A stretch of DNA of 63,789 bases, taken from positions 1 through 63,789 of the forward strand of contig CAINGT010000036.1 in assembly GCA_903848655.1 (NCBI GenBank), in the 5' to 3' direction. The stretch comes from an uncultured Sphingomonadales bacterium. GTDB lineage: Bacteria; Pseudomonadota; Alphaproteobacteria; Sphingomonadales; Sphingomonadaceae. Within the stretch, counting starts at the first letter, position 1. Every line of letters begins with the position of its first letter. The notes beneath the pieces were generated by a model. That model saw only the letters and a program-made list of their open reading frames with translations, did no database searches and was not told where the DNA came from. Shown here one piece after another: positions 54,415 through 63,741 of the stretch. The translations under genes and the position numbers were made by a program.

Positions 54415-55554
54415 TCAATAGCCCGACAGCGTGGCCAGCCGGTCGGCATGATAGCTGGCATCGCCCAGAAATTCGGCCAGCGCGCGGTCGCGCTTCATAT
54501 AGAGCCCGATGTCGAACGCATCGGTCATGCCGACGCCGCCGTGCATCTGCACCCCTTCGCGCACCGCCAGCCCGGTGGCGCGGCTCGACTTGGCTTTGGC
54601 CACTGCCACCATCACCTCGGCCTGAGCCGATCCGCCGTCGAGCAAGTGCTGCGCCTTCAGCACCGCCGCATCGGCAATTTCCAGCTCGGCATAGAGATGC
54701 GCGGCGCGGTGCTGCAAAGCTTGGAATTCACCGATCAGGCGGCCAAACTGGCGGCGGGTCTTGAGCCAGGCGGTGGTCAGCGCAAATGCGCCGCTGCCCA
54801 CCCCGGTCAATTCAGCCGCCGCGCCGACCCGCCCGGCGGCCAGCACCCGGTCAAGCACCGCGCGCCCGCCATCGACATCACCGATCACCGCGCCGCCATC
54901 GCATTCGACGCCATCAAACCGCACGTGGCTGGCAAGGCTGCCATCGACCAGCCGCACCATATCGTGGCTGATCCCCGGCGCGTCGCGCGGCACGGCAAAC
55001 AGCGTGATGCCATCGCGGTCCACCGCGCTGCCCGCTGTGCGCGCCACCACGATCAGCGCATCGGCGGCGGCCCCGTTGATCACGCAAGGCTTGTATCCGT
55101 TCAGGCGAAAGCCGTTGCCCGCGCGCTCCGCCGCCATCGCGATGGTTTCGGGGCCATGTTTGGCGCTTTCATCGAGCGCCAGCGCCAGCACGGTTTCGCC
55201 TGCGATGATTCCCGGCAAATAGCGCGCGCGCAGATCGTCCGATGCGCTTGCCAGCGCGGTCACGCCGATCACCGATGTAGTCAGGAACGGCGATGGCGTG
55301 AGATTGCGGCCCACTTCGCGCAGCACGATGCCGGCTTCGACCTGACCCAGCCCCAGCCCGCCATCGGCTTCGGCAATCAGCAATCCGGTCAGCCCCAATT
55401 CGGCAAATTGCCGCCACAGCGCCGGGTCATGCGCGGTCGGGCGTTCGCCGTCGCGCCAGACACGCAACTGGCGGGCTATCGCGCCCTGATCGGCGATAAA
55501 ACTGGTTACGGTTTGCGCCAGCAGCGCCTGATCGTCGGTGTGATAGAGCGGCAT
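54415..55554 (-). CDS. Acyl-CoA dehydrogenase family protein (small subunit-like)
   Basis: A 379-residue member of the acyl-CoA dehydrogenase family. It has the N-terminal helical domain (FAELGLTGLLIAEADGGLGLG), a central beta domain and a C-terminal RRQFGRLIGEFQALQHRAA segment with MHGGVGMTDAFDIGLYMKR. The usual catalytic Glu motif near the C-terminus (E-G-T) is replaced by LAEFLGDASYH, so it may lack the catalytic base. Such proteins often pair with a second dehydrogenase as heteromers in steroid and other CoA pathways. The next gene upstream (55563) carries the Glu motif, supporting a heteromeric enzyme. Confidence 0.88.
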   Translation of the reverse strand: MPLYHTDDQALLAQTVTSFIADQGAIARQLRVWRDGERPTAHDPALWRQFAELGLTGLLIAEADGGLGLGQVEAGIVLREVGRNLTPSPFLTTSVIGVTALASASDDLRARYLPGIIAGETVLALALDESAKHGPETIAMAAERAGNGFRLNGYKPCVINGAAADALIVVARTAGSAVDRDGITLFAVPRDAPGISHDMVRLVDGSLASHVRFDGVECDGGAVIGDVDGGRAVLDRVLAAGRVGAAAELTGVGSGAFALTTAWLKTRRQFGRLIGEFQALQHRAAHLYAELEIADAAVLKAQHLLDGGSAQAEVMVAVAKAKSSRATGLAVREGVQMHGGVGMTDAFDIGLYMKRDRALAEFLGDASYHADRLATLSGY

Positions 55555-55562
55555 GACTGGCT

Positions 55563-56726
55563 TTACCCTCCCGGCAGGTCAAGAATGCGGCGCGCGATGA
55601 CATTGAGCATCACTTCGCTGGTGCCGCCTTCGATGGAATTGGCTTTGGTGCGCAGCCAGCCGCGCGCCGCCGCACCGCCCCGCGTTGCCGCACTGTCCCA
55701 TTCGAGCGCGGCCGATCCGCCCGCGCCCATCAGCAATTCGTGCCGCCGCTTGTTCAGTTCAGTCCCGGCATATTTGAGCATATTGGGCTGCGCTGGATGC
55801 GCGCGGCCCGACCGCGCCTCATCCAGAAACTTTTCGCCCATCGCCGCAAAGGCCAGCGCGTCGATATCGAAGTGCGCAAGGTCGGCGCGCTGTACCGGGT
55901 TGGCGATGCCGCCCGCGCGCGCCAGCGTTGCGCCAATGGTGGTGCGCCGCTCGCCCGCCCCCGCGCCCGAAATCATCTCACGCTCATGCCCCAGCAGATA
56001 TTTGGCGACATCCCAGCCCCGGTTCACAGCGCCGACAATCTGGTGTTTGGGCACCACCACATCGTCGAAAAACGTTTCGCAAAACGGCGAGCTGCCGCTG
56101 ATTAACCGGATTGGCCGGGTGGTGACGCCGGGCGTGGTCATGTCGAACAGCAGAAAGCTGATGCCGTGATAGCGGTCGGCTTTGTCGGTGCGCACCAGAC
56201 AGAAAATCCAGTCGGCCTGATCGGCATAGCTCGTCCAGATCTTCTGGCCATTGACCAGCCAGTGATCGCCGCGATCTTCGCCAAAGGTCTGCAATGACAC
56301 GAGGTCAGACCCCGCCCCCGGCTCCGAATAGCCTTGGCACCAACGCACTTCGCCGCGCGCAATTTGTCCGAGATAATGCACTTTCTGGTCTTCGGTGCCG
56401 AATTTCAGCAGTGCGGGGCCAAGCATCCATATGCCAAAGCTCGACAGTGGCGGGCGCGCGCCGATCCGCGCGCATTCTTCGCGCCAGACCTTGGCTTGCG
56501 CCGCATCGAACCCCGCGCCGCCATAAGCGATGGGCCAATCGGGCACGGTATAGCCTTTGGCAACGCAGACGTCGAACCAGCGGCGTTGATCGTCGCTGGC
56601 GAACACCCATCTGCGCCCGCCCCAGCACAAATCGGCTTCATCCTGCACTGGCTGGCGCATCGCGGGCGGGCAATGGGCGTCGAGCCAGACACGGATTTCC
56701 GCGCGGAATTCTGCCAGCTCCGGCAT
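55563..56726 (-). CDS. Acyl-CoA dehydrogenase family protein (catalytic subunit-like)
   Basis: A 387-residue flavoprotein. N-terminal DWPIAYGGAGFDAAQAKVWREE, FAD-binding WCQGYSEPGAGSDLVSL and GQKIWTSYADQADW, and the C-terminal NSIEGGTSEVMLNVIARRILDLP with a Glu-Gly-Gly-Thr-Ser-Glu motif likely holding the catalytic base. ATG at 56726 (MPELAEF) has AGAGGA eight bases upstream. It starts the minus-strand unit ACAD-ACAD-SDR, divergent from the plus-strand ACAD-ADH-kinase unit. The true acyl-CoA substrate is unknown. Confidence 0.9.
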   Translation of the reverse strand: MPELAEFRAEIRVWLDAHCPPAMRQPVQDEADLCWGGRRWVFASDDQRRWFDVCVAKGYTVPDWPIAYGGAGFDAAQAKVWREECARIGARPPLSSFGIWMLGPALLKFGTEDQKVHYLGQIARGEVRWCQGYSEPGAGSDLVSLQTFGEDRGDHWLVNGQKIWTSYADQADWIFCLVRTDKADRYHGISFLLFDMTTPGVTTRPIRLISGSSPFCETFFDDVVVPKHQIVGAVNRGWDVAKYLLGHEREMISGAGAGERRTTIGATLARAGGIANPVQRADLAHFDIDALAFAAMGEKFLDEARSGRAHPAQPNMLKYAGTELNKRRHELLMGAGGSAALEWDSAATRGGAAARGWLRTKANSIEGGTSEVMLNVIARRILDLPGG

Positions 56727-56893
56727 AGAAGCATCCTCTCGGGCTTTGGTTCTTAAGCGAAAGGTTAAACCGGTTCGCACCGCGCTTCAAGCGGTGATGA
56801 ACGTCCGGCGCGCTTGATTTCATCGCCCGCATCGCACACAAGCTTTTAACCGATGAGTTAACACAATCGCCAACCGGGATGGGAGCACGCGCC
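56727..56893. promoter_or_regulatory. Divergent promoter region of the acyl-CoA module
   Basis: The 167-base gap separates two divergent operons. It includes TTTTAACCGATGAGTTAAC around 56845, a GTTAA..TTAAC-like dyad, and a GGGAG (about 56880) before the plus-strand start. No regulator gene is adjacent. Promoters are inferred from layout only. Confidence 0.3.
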
Positions 56894-58141
56894 ATGGATT
56901 TCGATCCAACCGAACGCCAAGTCTACTGGCGCGACCGGGTCCGCGATTTCGTCGCAACGCATGTGCGCCCGCGCCACCGAGACTACCTTGCCGAACGCGC
57001 CTCGGGCGAACGGTGGAAAGTGTTGCAGGTGATCGAACAGGAAAAGGCCCGCGCCAAAGCGGCGGGGCTGTGGAATCTGTTCATGCCGCCGCGCAATGGC
57101 GGGCACCACCCTATCGACGACAGCTTTGCCTTTGATGGGCCGGGGCTGACAAATCTGGAGTATGCGCTCTGCGCCGAAGAAATGGGGCGGATCGGCTGGG
57201 CGAGCGAAGTGTTCAACTGTTCAGCGCCCGATACCGGCAATATGGAAGTGCTGCACCGCTATGGCACGCGCGCGCACAAAGATGCGTGGCTGGCACCCTT
57301 GATGAACGGGCAGATCCGTTCGGCCTTTTTGATGACCGAACCGCAAGTCGCCTCATCCGATGCCACCAATGTCGAAACCGCGATCGCCCGCGATGGCGAT
57401 CACTATGTCATAACCGGGCGCAAATGGTGGTCATCGGGGCTGGGCGATCCGCGCTGCAAAGTGCTGATCGTCATGGGCAAGACCGACTTTGCCGCGCCGC
57501 GCCACGCCCAGCAGTCGATGGTCCTGGTGCCGACCGATGCGCCGGGGGTGGAGATCATGCGCCATCTGCCGGTGTTCGGCTATGACGATGCGCCGCACGG
57601 ACATATGGAAGTGCGGCTGAACGCGGTGCGCGTTCCCGTCGAAAACATCCTGCTGGGCGAAGGACGCGGGTTTGAAATCGCGCAAGGGCGGCTCGGGCCG
57701 GGGCGCATCCACCATTGTATGCGCACCATCGGCGTCGCTGAAGAAGCGCTCGGCAAAATGGCGGCCCGCCTGCAAAGCCGTGTCGCGTTCGGCAAACGCC
57801 TGTCCGAACAATCGGTGTGGGAACAGCGGATTGCGGCGGCGCGGATCGACATCGACATGACCCGGCTGCTGTGTCTGAAAGCGGCGGACATGATGGACAA
57901 AGTCGGCAACAAGGCTGCCGCGCTCGAAATCGCGATGATTAAAGTGCAGGCACCGAATATGGCCTTGCGGATTATCGACGATGCCATTCAGGCGCATGGC
58001 GGCGGCGGGGTGTCGGACGATTTCGGGCTGGCCGAAGCTTATGCGCATCAGCGCACTTTGCGGCTGGCGGACGGGCCGGACGAAGTGCACAACCGCGCCA
58101 TCGCGCGTATCGAATTCGCCCGCCACGGAGCACCGCAATGA
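56894..58141 (+). CDS. Acyl-CoA dehydrogenase family protein (ACAD10/11, LvaC-like)
   Basis: A 415-residue acyl-CoA dehydrogenase family member: [21 protein letters not shown] (ACAD10/11-type N-terminus), [20 protein letters not shown] as the FAD/substrate loop, [52 protein letters not shown] and C-terminal [21 protein letters not shown]. These blocks are characteristic of ACAD10/11 and bacterial relatives that act with an aminoglycoside-phosphotransferase-like kinase. Such a kinase is encoded two genes downstream. Known family role: removal of phosphate from 4-phosphoacyl-CoA to give the enoyl/3-hydroxyacyl-CoA. GGGAG precedes the ATG. Confidence 0.88.
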   Translation: MDFDPTERQVYWRDRVRDFVATHVRPRHRDYLAERASGERWKVLQVIEQEKARAKAAGLWNLFMPPRNGGHHPIDDSFAFDGPGLTNLEYALCAEEMGRIGWASEVFNCSAPDTGNMEVLHRYGTRAHKDAWLAPLMNGQIRSAFLMTEPQVASSDATNVETAIARDGDHYVITGRKWWSSGLGDPRCKVLIVMGKTDFAAPRHAQQSMVLVPTDAPGVEIMRHLPVFGYDDAPHGHMEVRLNAVRVPVENILLGEGRGFEIAQGRLGPGRIHHCMRTIGVAEEALGKMAARLQSRVAFGKRLSEQSVWEQRIAAARIDIDMTRLLCLKAADMMDKVGNKAAALEIAMIKVQAPNMALRIIDDAIQAHGGGGVSDDFGLAEAYAHQRTLRLADGPDEVHNRAIARIEFARHGAPQ

Positions 58142-59229
58142 AAGCCGCGATTCTCGAACAAGCCGGGCACCCGCTGGTGATCGACCACGTGTCGGTCGCC
58201 AAACCCGGCGCGCACGAAGTGCTGATCCGCACCGTTGCTTGCGGGCTGTGCCATTCCGATCTGCACTTCATCGAAGGCAGCTATCCCCATGCCATGCCCT
58301 GCGTCGCGGGGCACGAGGCGGCGGGCGTGGTGGAACAAGTTGGCAGCGAAGTGCGCACGGTCAAACCCGGCGATCATGTCGTGACGTGTCTGTCGGCATT
58401 TTGCGGACATTGCGAATTTTGCGTGACCGGGCGGATGGCGCTGTGCCTCGGCGGCGATACGCGCCGCGCCCCCGGGCAGCCGCCGCGCCTGACGCGTGAT
58501 CGCGATGGCGCGCTGGTCAACCAGATGCTCAATCTGTCGGCATTTGCCGAAATGATGCTGGTACACGAACATGCCTGTGTGGCGATCAATCGCGACATGC
58601 CGCTCGATCGCGCGGCAGTGATCGGTTGCGCGGTCACCACGGGCGCTGGCGCGGTGTTCAACGCCTGCAAGCTGACGCCGGGCGAAACACTGGCGGTGAT
58701 CGGCTGCGGCGGGGTCGGGCTGGCGACGATCAACGCGGCCAAAATCGCCGGGGCGGGGCGGATCATCGCCGCTGATCCCGTCGCTGAAAAGCGCGCGCTG
58801 GCGATCACGCTGGGGGCCACCGATGTGATCGACACCGCTGATCCTGATGCGGCGCAGCAGATCGTCGAACTGACCAAAGGCGGGGTCGATCACGCGATTG
58901 AAGCGGTCGGAAGGCCGCAATCGGCCCGTCTGGCGGTCGCCAGCCTGCGCCGGGGCGGCACCGCGACGATCCTCGGGATGCTGCCGCTGGCCGAACACGT
59001 CAGCCTGTCGGCCTTTGAACTCCTGTCGGGCAAAAAGCTGCAAGGCGCGCTGATGGGGATGAACCGCTTTCCGGTCGATCTGCCCCGGCTGGTCGATTTT
59101 TATCTGCGCGGGTTGCTCGATCTCGATGCGATCATCGCCGAACGTATCCCGCTTGAAGCGATCAATGCCGGGTTCGCGACGATGAAATCGGGCCGCAGTG
59201 CGCGTTCGGTGATCGTGTTCGACACATGA
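58138..59229 (+). CDS. Zinc-dependent alcohol dehydrogenase (MDR family)
   Basis: A 363-residue medium-chain alcohol dehydrogenase. Catalytic zinc ligands C38 (GLCHSD) and H59/E60 (AGHEAAG); structural zinc site C89-x2-C92-x2-C95-x7-C103. NAD-binding [16 protein letters not shown] lies near 185-200. It could oxidise a hydroxyl of the pathway substrate. The ATG overlaps the previous stop (ATGA), and the kinase gene overlaps its end by four bases. Specific substrate unknown. Confidence 0.9.
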   Translation: MKAAILEQAGHPLVIDHVSVAKPGAHEVLIRTVACGLCHSDLHFIEGSYPHAMPCVAGHEAAGVVEQVGSEVRTVKPGDHVVTCLSAFCGHCEFCVTGRMALCLGGDTRRAPGQPPRLTRDRDGALVNQMLNLSAFAEMMLVHEHACVAINRDMPLDRAAVIGCAVTTGAGAVFNACKLTPGETLAVIGCGGVGLATINAAKIAGAGRIIAADPVAEKRALAITLGATDVIDTADPDAAQQIVELTKGGVDHAIEAVGRPQSARLAVASLRRGGTATILGMLPLAEHVSLSAFELLSGKKLQGALMGMNRFPVDLPRLVDFYLRGLLDLDAIIAERIPLEAINAGFATMKSGRSARSVIVFDT

Positions 59230-60290
59230 TTGACGCGCAGGCGGCGTTTACCGGCACGACCGCGCCGCAAGGCGATGACCGGCTGGATGAAGCGCGGCTG
59301 AAGCAGTGGTTCGGCACCCATGTCGCCGACTTTGCCGGGCCGCTCAGCGTGGCCAAGTTCAAGGGCGGCCAATCGAACCCGACCTATCGGATCGACACGC
59401 CCGCGCGCGCTTATGTGTTGCGGCGCAAGCCCTTGGGCAAGCTGCTGCCATCGGCGCACGCGGTGGATCGCGAATATCGCGTGCAGGCCGCGCTCTATCC
59501 CGCCGGATTTCCGGTGGCGCGGCAATATGGGCTGTGCACCGACGATGCCGTGGTGGGATCGTGGTTCTATGTGATGGACTGTGTGGCAGGGCGCACGGTG
59601 TGGGACGGGGCCATGCCGGGGCTGACCCCGGCGGACCGCCGCGCGCACTATCTGGCCATGGTCGATACGCTGGCCGCGCTCCACGCGCTTGACCCGGCAA
59701 GCGTCGGCCTGGGCGATTATGGCAAGCCGGGCAATTATTTCGCGCGGCAGGTTGATCGCTGGACGCGGCAATACCGGCTGTCGCAAACCGAGGTCATGCC
59801 CGCGATGGAGCGGCTGATCGCGTGGCTGCCCGCCAGTGTGCCCGCACAGACTCGGACCAGCGTGGTCCATGGCGATTACCGCATCGACAATCTGATATTT
59901 GCCCCCGATACCCCGCGCGTCGCCGCCGTGCTCGACTGGGAATTGTCGACGCTGGGCGATCCGCTCGCCGATTTCACCTATTTCGCGATGGCCTGGGCGC
60001 AACCCAACGAACGCCGATCAGGGGTGATGGACCTTGACCGCGCGGCACTTGGCATTCCCGAACTCGCTGACGTGACCGCGCGCTATTGCGCACTGACCGG
60101 GCGCGACGGATTGCCTGAGCTCGACTGGTACTTTGCCTATAACCTGTTTCGCCTCGCCGCGATCATCCAGGGCATCAAACGCCGCGTGATCGACGGCACC
60201 GCCGCCTCGGCCCATGCCATCGCAATGTCCGAACGCGTCGGCCCGCTCGCCACGCTGGCGCTGGATCATGCGATCCGCGCAGGGGCGTGA
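59226..60290 (+). CDS. Phosphotransferase family protein (APH fold; ACAD10-N / LvaA-like)
   Basis: A 354-residue aminoglycoside-phosphotransferase-fold kinase. FKGGQSNPTYRI is the nucleotide-binding loop, VLRRKPLGKLLPSAHAVDRE follows with the phosphate-binding Lys/Arg, the catalytic loop is HGDYRIDNLIF (about 217-227) and the metal-binding DWELSTLGDPLADFTYF comes next. This exact family is the N-terminal domain of ACAD10/11 and LvaA, known to phosphorylate 4-hydroxyacyl-CoA; antibiotic resistance is unlikely. It overlaps the alcohol dehydrogenase by four bases. LvaB, the small partner, is not visible. Confidence 0.88.
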   Translation: MIDAQAAFTGTTAPQGDDRLDEARLKQWFGTHVADFAGPLSVAKFKGGQSNPTYRIDTPARAYVLRRKPLGKLLPSAHAVDREYRVQAALYPAGFPVARQYGLCTDDAVVGSWFYVMDCVAGRTVWDGAMPGLTPADRRAHYLAMVDTLAALHALDPASVGLGDYGKPGNYFARQVDRWTRQYRLSQTEVMPAMERLIAWLPASVPAQTRTSVVHGDYRIDNLIFAPDTPRVAAVLDWELSTLGDPLADFTYFAMAWAQPNERRSGVMDLDRAALGIPELADVTARYCALTGRDGLPELDWYFAYNLFRLAAIIQGIKRRVIDGTAASAHAIAMSERVGPLATLALDHAIRAGA

Positions 60291-60367
60291 ATTCGCGGAC
60301 ACTGGACGAAGGCGGGGGTTGCGCGATAGGCTGCGGTTTGCCCCTCGGGAAAGGTCCGGCGTTCACC

Positions 60368-63300
60368 ATGGTCTGCAATCGTGCGCTGCTGTTTGTCATC
60401 TTTGCACTGATCGCCGCACCCGCGCGCGCAGGGGAAGCACAGGCGCGCCCGGTGGTGGCGCTGCCGCCCGACTGGGTGCTGCCCGCCGAGATTCCCGCCG
60501 CACCCGACAAAGCTGCGGGCGCTGCGGTGGTCAATCTGCTGCTCGATCAGCAAGTGCGGCTGATCGCGGGCGGGGTCGCCAGCTATCGCGCCTCGGTCTA
60601 CCGGCTTGCCACGTCGCAAGGGCTTGATGCCGGCGCGCTGCAACTGAACTGGGATCCCAGCCTCGAAACGCTGACGCTGCATCGCTATCGGATTGTGCGC
60701 GATGGCAAAGTGATCGATCTGCTGGGCGATGGATCGCAAATGCGCGTGGTGCAGCGCGAAAAGAACCTGGAAAACGCCACGCTCGATGGCGAATTGACCG
60801 CATCGCAACAACCCGAAGACGTGCGCGTGGGTGATGTTATCGATCTGGCTTATACCATCGTCCGGCGCGATCCGGCGACGGGTGGCCGCACGGCAGGGCT
60901 TTATGGTCCCGAAGATGGCCGTGCTTACGGGCGATACCGCTTGCGCATGACTTGGCCGAACGACCGCCACGTGGCATGGCGCGCGAGCCCCGGCGTGGTC
61001 GAACCGAAACAGTTTGCCAGCGGTGGTCAGACCGGACTGATCGCGGATATCGGCAATATCATGACGAAGCGCCCGCCATCGGGCGCACCGACGCGCTTTG
61101 GTCTGGTAAACATGGTCGATGTCAGCGAATTTGCCGATTGGCCAAGCGTGTCGCGCACTTTCGCGGGACTTTTCGACAAAGCGCAAACGATCGCCCCCGA
61201 CAGCCCGCTGCACAAGGAAATTGCGCGGATTGCCGCCGCCTCGCCCGATCCCTTGCGCCGTGCCGAAGCCGCGCTGACGCTGGTCGAAGACCAGGTGCGT
61301 TATCTGTTCATCGGTATCAACGATGGCGGGTACGTGCCCGCGCCCGCCGATCAGACATGGTCGCGCCGCTATGGCGACTGCAAGGGCAAGACCGCGCTGC
61401 TGATCGCGCTGCTGCACGGGCTGGGGATCAGCGCGCGCCCAGTATTGGTCAATACCGAATATGGCGATGCCACCGCGCACCGCTTGCCGACAATGGGCGG
61501 GTTCGACCATGTGATCGTTGAGGTGCAGATTGGCGGGACCAGCTATTGGCTCGATGGCACCCGCCAGGGCGATACCCGGCTCGACCGGCTGGAAATGCCC
61601 AATTACGGCATTGGCCTGCCCGCGACTGCGGCAGGGAGCGGATTGATCCCGCTGACCGCGCCGGTGCCATCCCGCCCGCAAAACCTGACCAGCCTGACGC
61701 TCGACGCTTCAGCGGGAATCGAAGCCCCGGCCAAAGCCAGCGGCGAAATGCGCTTTCGCGGCGAAGACGGGGCGCAATCGCGGATGCGCTATGCCGGGCT
61801 GTCGGCCGACGCGCTCGAACGCGAGCTGAAACAGCGCTGGCGCTCGCTGTATGATTTCGTGACGCCCGAAACGGTGGCCGCGCGCAGCGATGCCGCCAGC
61901 GGCGATTACGTGATCACGATGCGCGGGACCGCGCGGATGGACTGGTACCTTGGCGGCACGTCGCGCTGGTATGAATTGGATCGCGCGCGCGTGGGATGGA
62001 AAATCGACACCACGCGCGAAGGCGAATTGATCCCCGATGCGCCGTTTGCCTTTTCCCATCCCGAATGGTGGGCCAATCACGAAACGGTGATCCTGCCACG
62101 GCAGGCGGGCCAGGGGTTCACGCTGCAAGCCAGCGATGTTGATCGCACGGTGGGCGGGCTTTACGCCTTTCACCGCACTGTCAAAATTGACCACGGTGTG
62201 GTGACGATGGACAATGACAGCCGCTCGCTGCGGTCCGAATTGCCCGCGTCAGAGGCAGAGGTGGTGCGATCCGCGCTGGCCGAACTGGCGGGCGAAGGCG
62301 TGTTCATCCACCTGCCTGACGATTACCTGCACACGACTGCCGATCTTGCAGCGCTGGCTGCGGATCGCGCCGCGCTGGCCAAGGCGCAGGCGCACAATGG
62401 CGCGGTCTTGCTGGATCGGCTCGACAATGCCGGGGCGATTGCCGCGGAAAATGCGGCCTTGACGATCGATCCGGCGCAGCCATTCGCGCGCGCGGTACTG
62501 GCGCTGGCGCTGGCGCGGATGGGCAAAGACGATGCCCGCGCACTGGCCGAAGCGGACAAAGTGCTCGCCGCAGACAGCAAGAGCAGACTTGCGCTGGCGG
62601 CGCGCGGTGTCGTGCTGCTGCGCAAGCTTGACTTTAAAGGGGCAATCGCTGCGCTTGATCCGGTCATTGCTGACAACCCGCGCGACGCGGGCGCGCTGGT
62701 TGGCCGGGGCACCGCGCACGTTGCGTTGGGGCATCCGGCACTTGCACTGGCTGATTTCGATGCAGCGCTGGCCATTGTGCCAACAATGCCGATCGGCGCG
62801 CTGCGCGCTTTTGCGCTCGCCGGGGTGGGCCGGCGCGATGAAGCGCTTGATGCCGCCGATGCCGCACTCGCTCAAAACCCCGAGGACCGCCGAACGCGTG
62901 TGCTGCGGCTATCGGTGCGGCGCGAGACCGGCGATCAGGCTGGCGCGCTTGCCGATGCCGGTTATCTGCTGGCACACGACCCCACTGCGCTCGACTATTT
63001 GACCCACGCCGAATTGCTGCCCCTGACCGACGCCGCCGGGCGCGAGGCCGATATCGCCGCCGCACTCAAGCGCGATCCCGGCAATGTCAGTGCGTTTGCG
63101 CTGCGCGCGCAACAGGCAATCCTGACCGGTCGGCTTGACCTTGCGGCAAGCGCGGTGGCCGAAATCGAACGGCTGAAAGGCACACCGCTGCTGTTGACCG
63201 CGCTGCGGCTGGACCTCATGGCCAAGCGCGGCGAAAACGCCGCTGCGCTCAAACTGGCGAGCGACACGACCGCGCGCTATCCCGACGACCCGCAGGCGTT

Positions 63301-63646
63301 CAATCTGGTGTGCTGGTTCAAGGCGACACGCAATCTGGCGCTCGATACCGCGCTGGCCGATTGCAACCGGGCGCTCACGCTGGCGGCGAACACTCCGGGT
63401 TATCTCGACAGCCGGGGGCTGGTGCGCTTGCGCGGCGGCGATGCCAAAGGGGCCATCGCCGATTATTCCGCCGCCTTGCGCCAGTCACCCGATCTGGTCG
63501 CCTCGCTCTACGGCCGGGGCATTGCCTGGGCGCGGCTGGGCGAACGCAACCGCGCGCTGGCGGATTTGTCCCGCGCGCGCAGCAACCACCCTGATGTCGA
63601 TACGATCTGGGCCGATTACGGGGTGACACCGCCTGCGGGGTATTGA
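60368..63646 (+). CDS. Large secreted DUF3857/transglutaminase/TPR protein
   Basis: A 1092-residue protein. A signal peptide (MVCNRALLFVIFALIAAPARA) starts it, then a DUF3857 domain (about 55-230), a transglutaminase-like domain with Cys in RRYGDCKGKTALLIALLHG, His in GGFDHVIVEV and Asp in YWLDGTRQ (a full Cys-His-Asp triad), then a beta-rich middle, and a C-terminal half of repeated 34-residue helical pairs (about 670-1085; e.g. GRGTAHVALGHPALALADFDAAL) consistent with TPRs. Domain order matches DUF3857-type envelope proteins; substrate and function are unknown. The ATG at 60368 is preferred because it exposes the signal peptide. It stands alone, 77 bases after the kinase. Confidence 0.88.
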   Translation: MVCNRALLFVIFALIAAPARAGEAQARPVVALPPDWVLPAEIPAAPDKAAGAAVVNLLLDQQVRLIAGGVASYRASVYRLATSQGLDAGALQLNWDPSLETLTLHRYRIVRDGKVIDLLGDGSQMRVVQREKNLENATLDGELTASQQPEDVRVGDVIDLAYTIVRRDPATGGRTAGLYGPEDGRAYGRYRLRMTWPNDRHVAWRASPGVVEPKQFASGGQTGLIADIGNIMTKRPPSGAPTRFGLVNMVDVSEFADWPSVSRTFAGLFDKAQTIAPDSPLHKEIARIAAASPDPLRRAEAALTLVEDQVRYLFIGINDGGYVPAPADQTWSRRYGDCKGKTALLIALLHGLGISARPVLVNTEYGDATAHRLPTMGGFDHVIVEVQIGGTSYWLDGTRQGDTRLDRLEMPNYGIGLPATAAGSGLIPLTAPVPSRPQNLTSLTLDASAGIEAPAKASGEMRFRGEDGAQSRMRYAGLSADALERELKQRWRSLYDFVTPETVAARSDAASGDYVITMRGTARMDWYLGGTSRWYELDRARVGWKIDTTREGELIPDAPFAFSHPEWWANHETVILPRQAGQGFTLQASDVDRTVGGLYAFHRTVKIDHGVVTMDNDSRSLRSELPASEAEVVRSALAELAGEGVFIHLPDDYLHTTADLAALAADRAALAKAQAHNGAVLLDRLDNAGAIAAENAALTIDPAQPFARAVLALALARMGKDDARALAEADKVLAADSKSRLALAARGVVLLRKLDFKGAIAALDPVIADNPRDAGALVGRGTAHVALGHPALALADFDAALAIVPTMPIGALRAFALAGVGRRDEALDAADAALAQNPEDRRTRVLRLSVRRETGDQAGALADAGYLLAHDPTALDYLTHAELLPLTDAAGREADIAAALKRDPGNVSAFALRAQQAILTGRLDLAASAVAEIERLKGTPLLLTALRLDLMAKRGENAAALKLASDTTARYPDDPQAFNLVCWFKATRNLALDTALADCNRALTLAANTPGYLDSRGLVRLRGGDAKGAIADYSAALRQSPDLVASLYGRGIAWARLGERNRALADLSRARSNHPDVDTIWADYGVTPPAGY

Positions 63647-63687
63647 CCCATGTAAGATCAGGCTCCGAACCGGCGGAAAGACCCTTT

Positions 63688-63741
63688 GCTCCTCCACCTT
63701 TGGGGGAGGTGGCAGCGCATAGCGCTGACGGAGGGGGTGGA
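63688..63741. repeat. G-rich palindromic repeat at window edge
   Basis: GCTCCTCCACCTTTGGGGGA is followed by GGTGG, then AGCGCATAGCGCT and GGAGGGGGTGGAGC. CCACCT/AGGTGG forms a short dyad, AGCGC/GCGCT another, and GCTCC/GGAGC closes the outside. The last bases (GTCCCCCTCCG) suggest that the element continues past the edge. The bases from 63647 to here hold no gene. Similar G-rich dyads are frequent in sphingomonad intergenic regions. Confidence 0.5.

Noticed and set aside
59226..60290. Aminoglycoside resistance phosphotransferase
   Set aside because: The APH fold is present, but the family signature and the acyl-CoA dehydrogenase neighbours match ACAD10/LvaA-type kinases, not antibiotic resistance.
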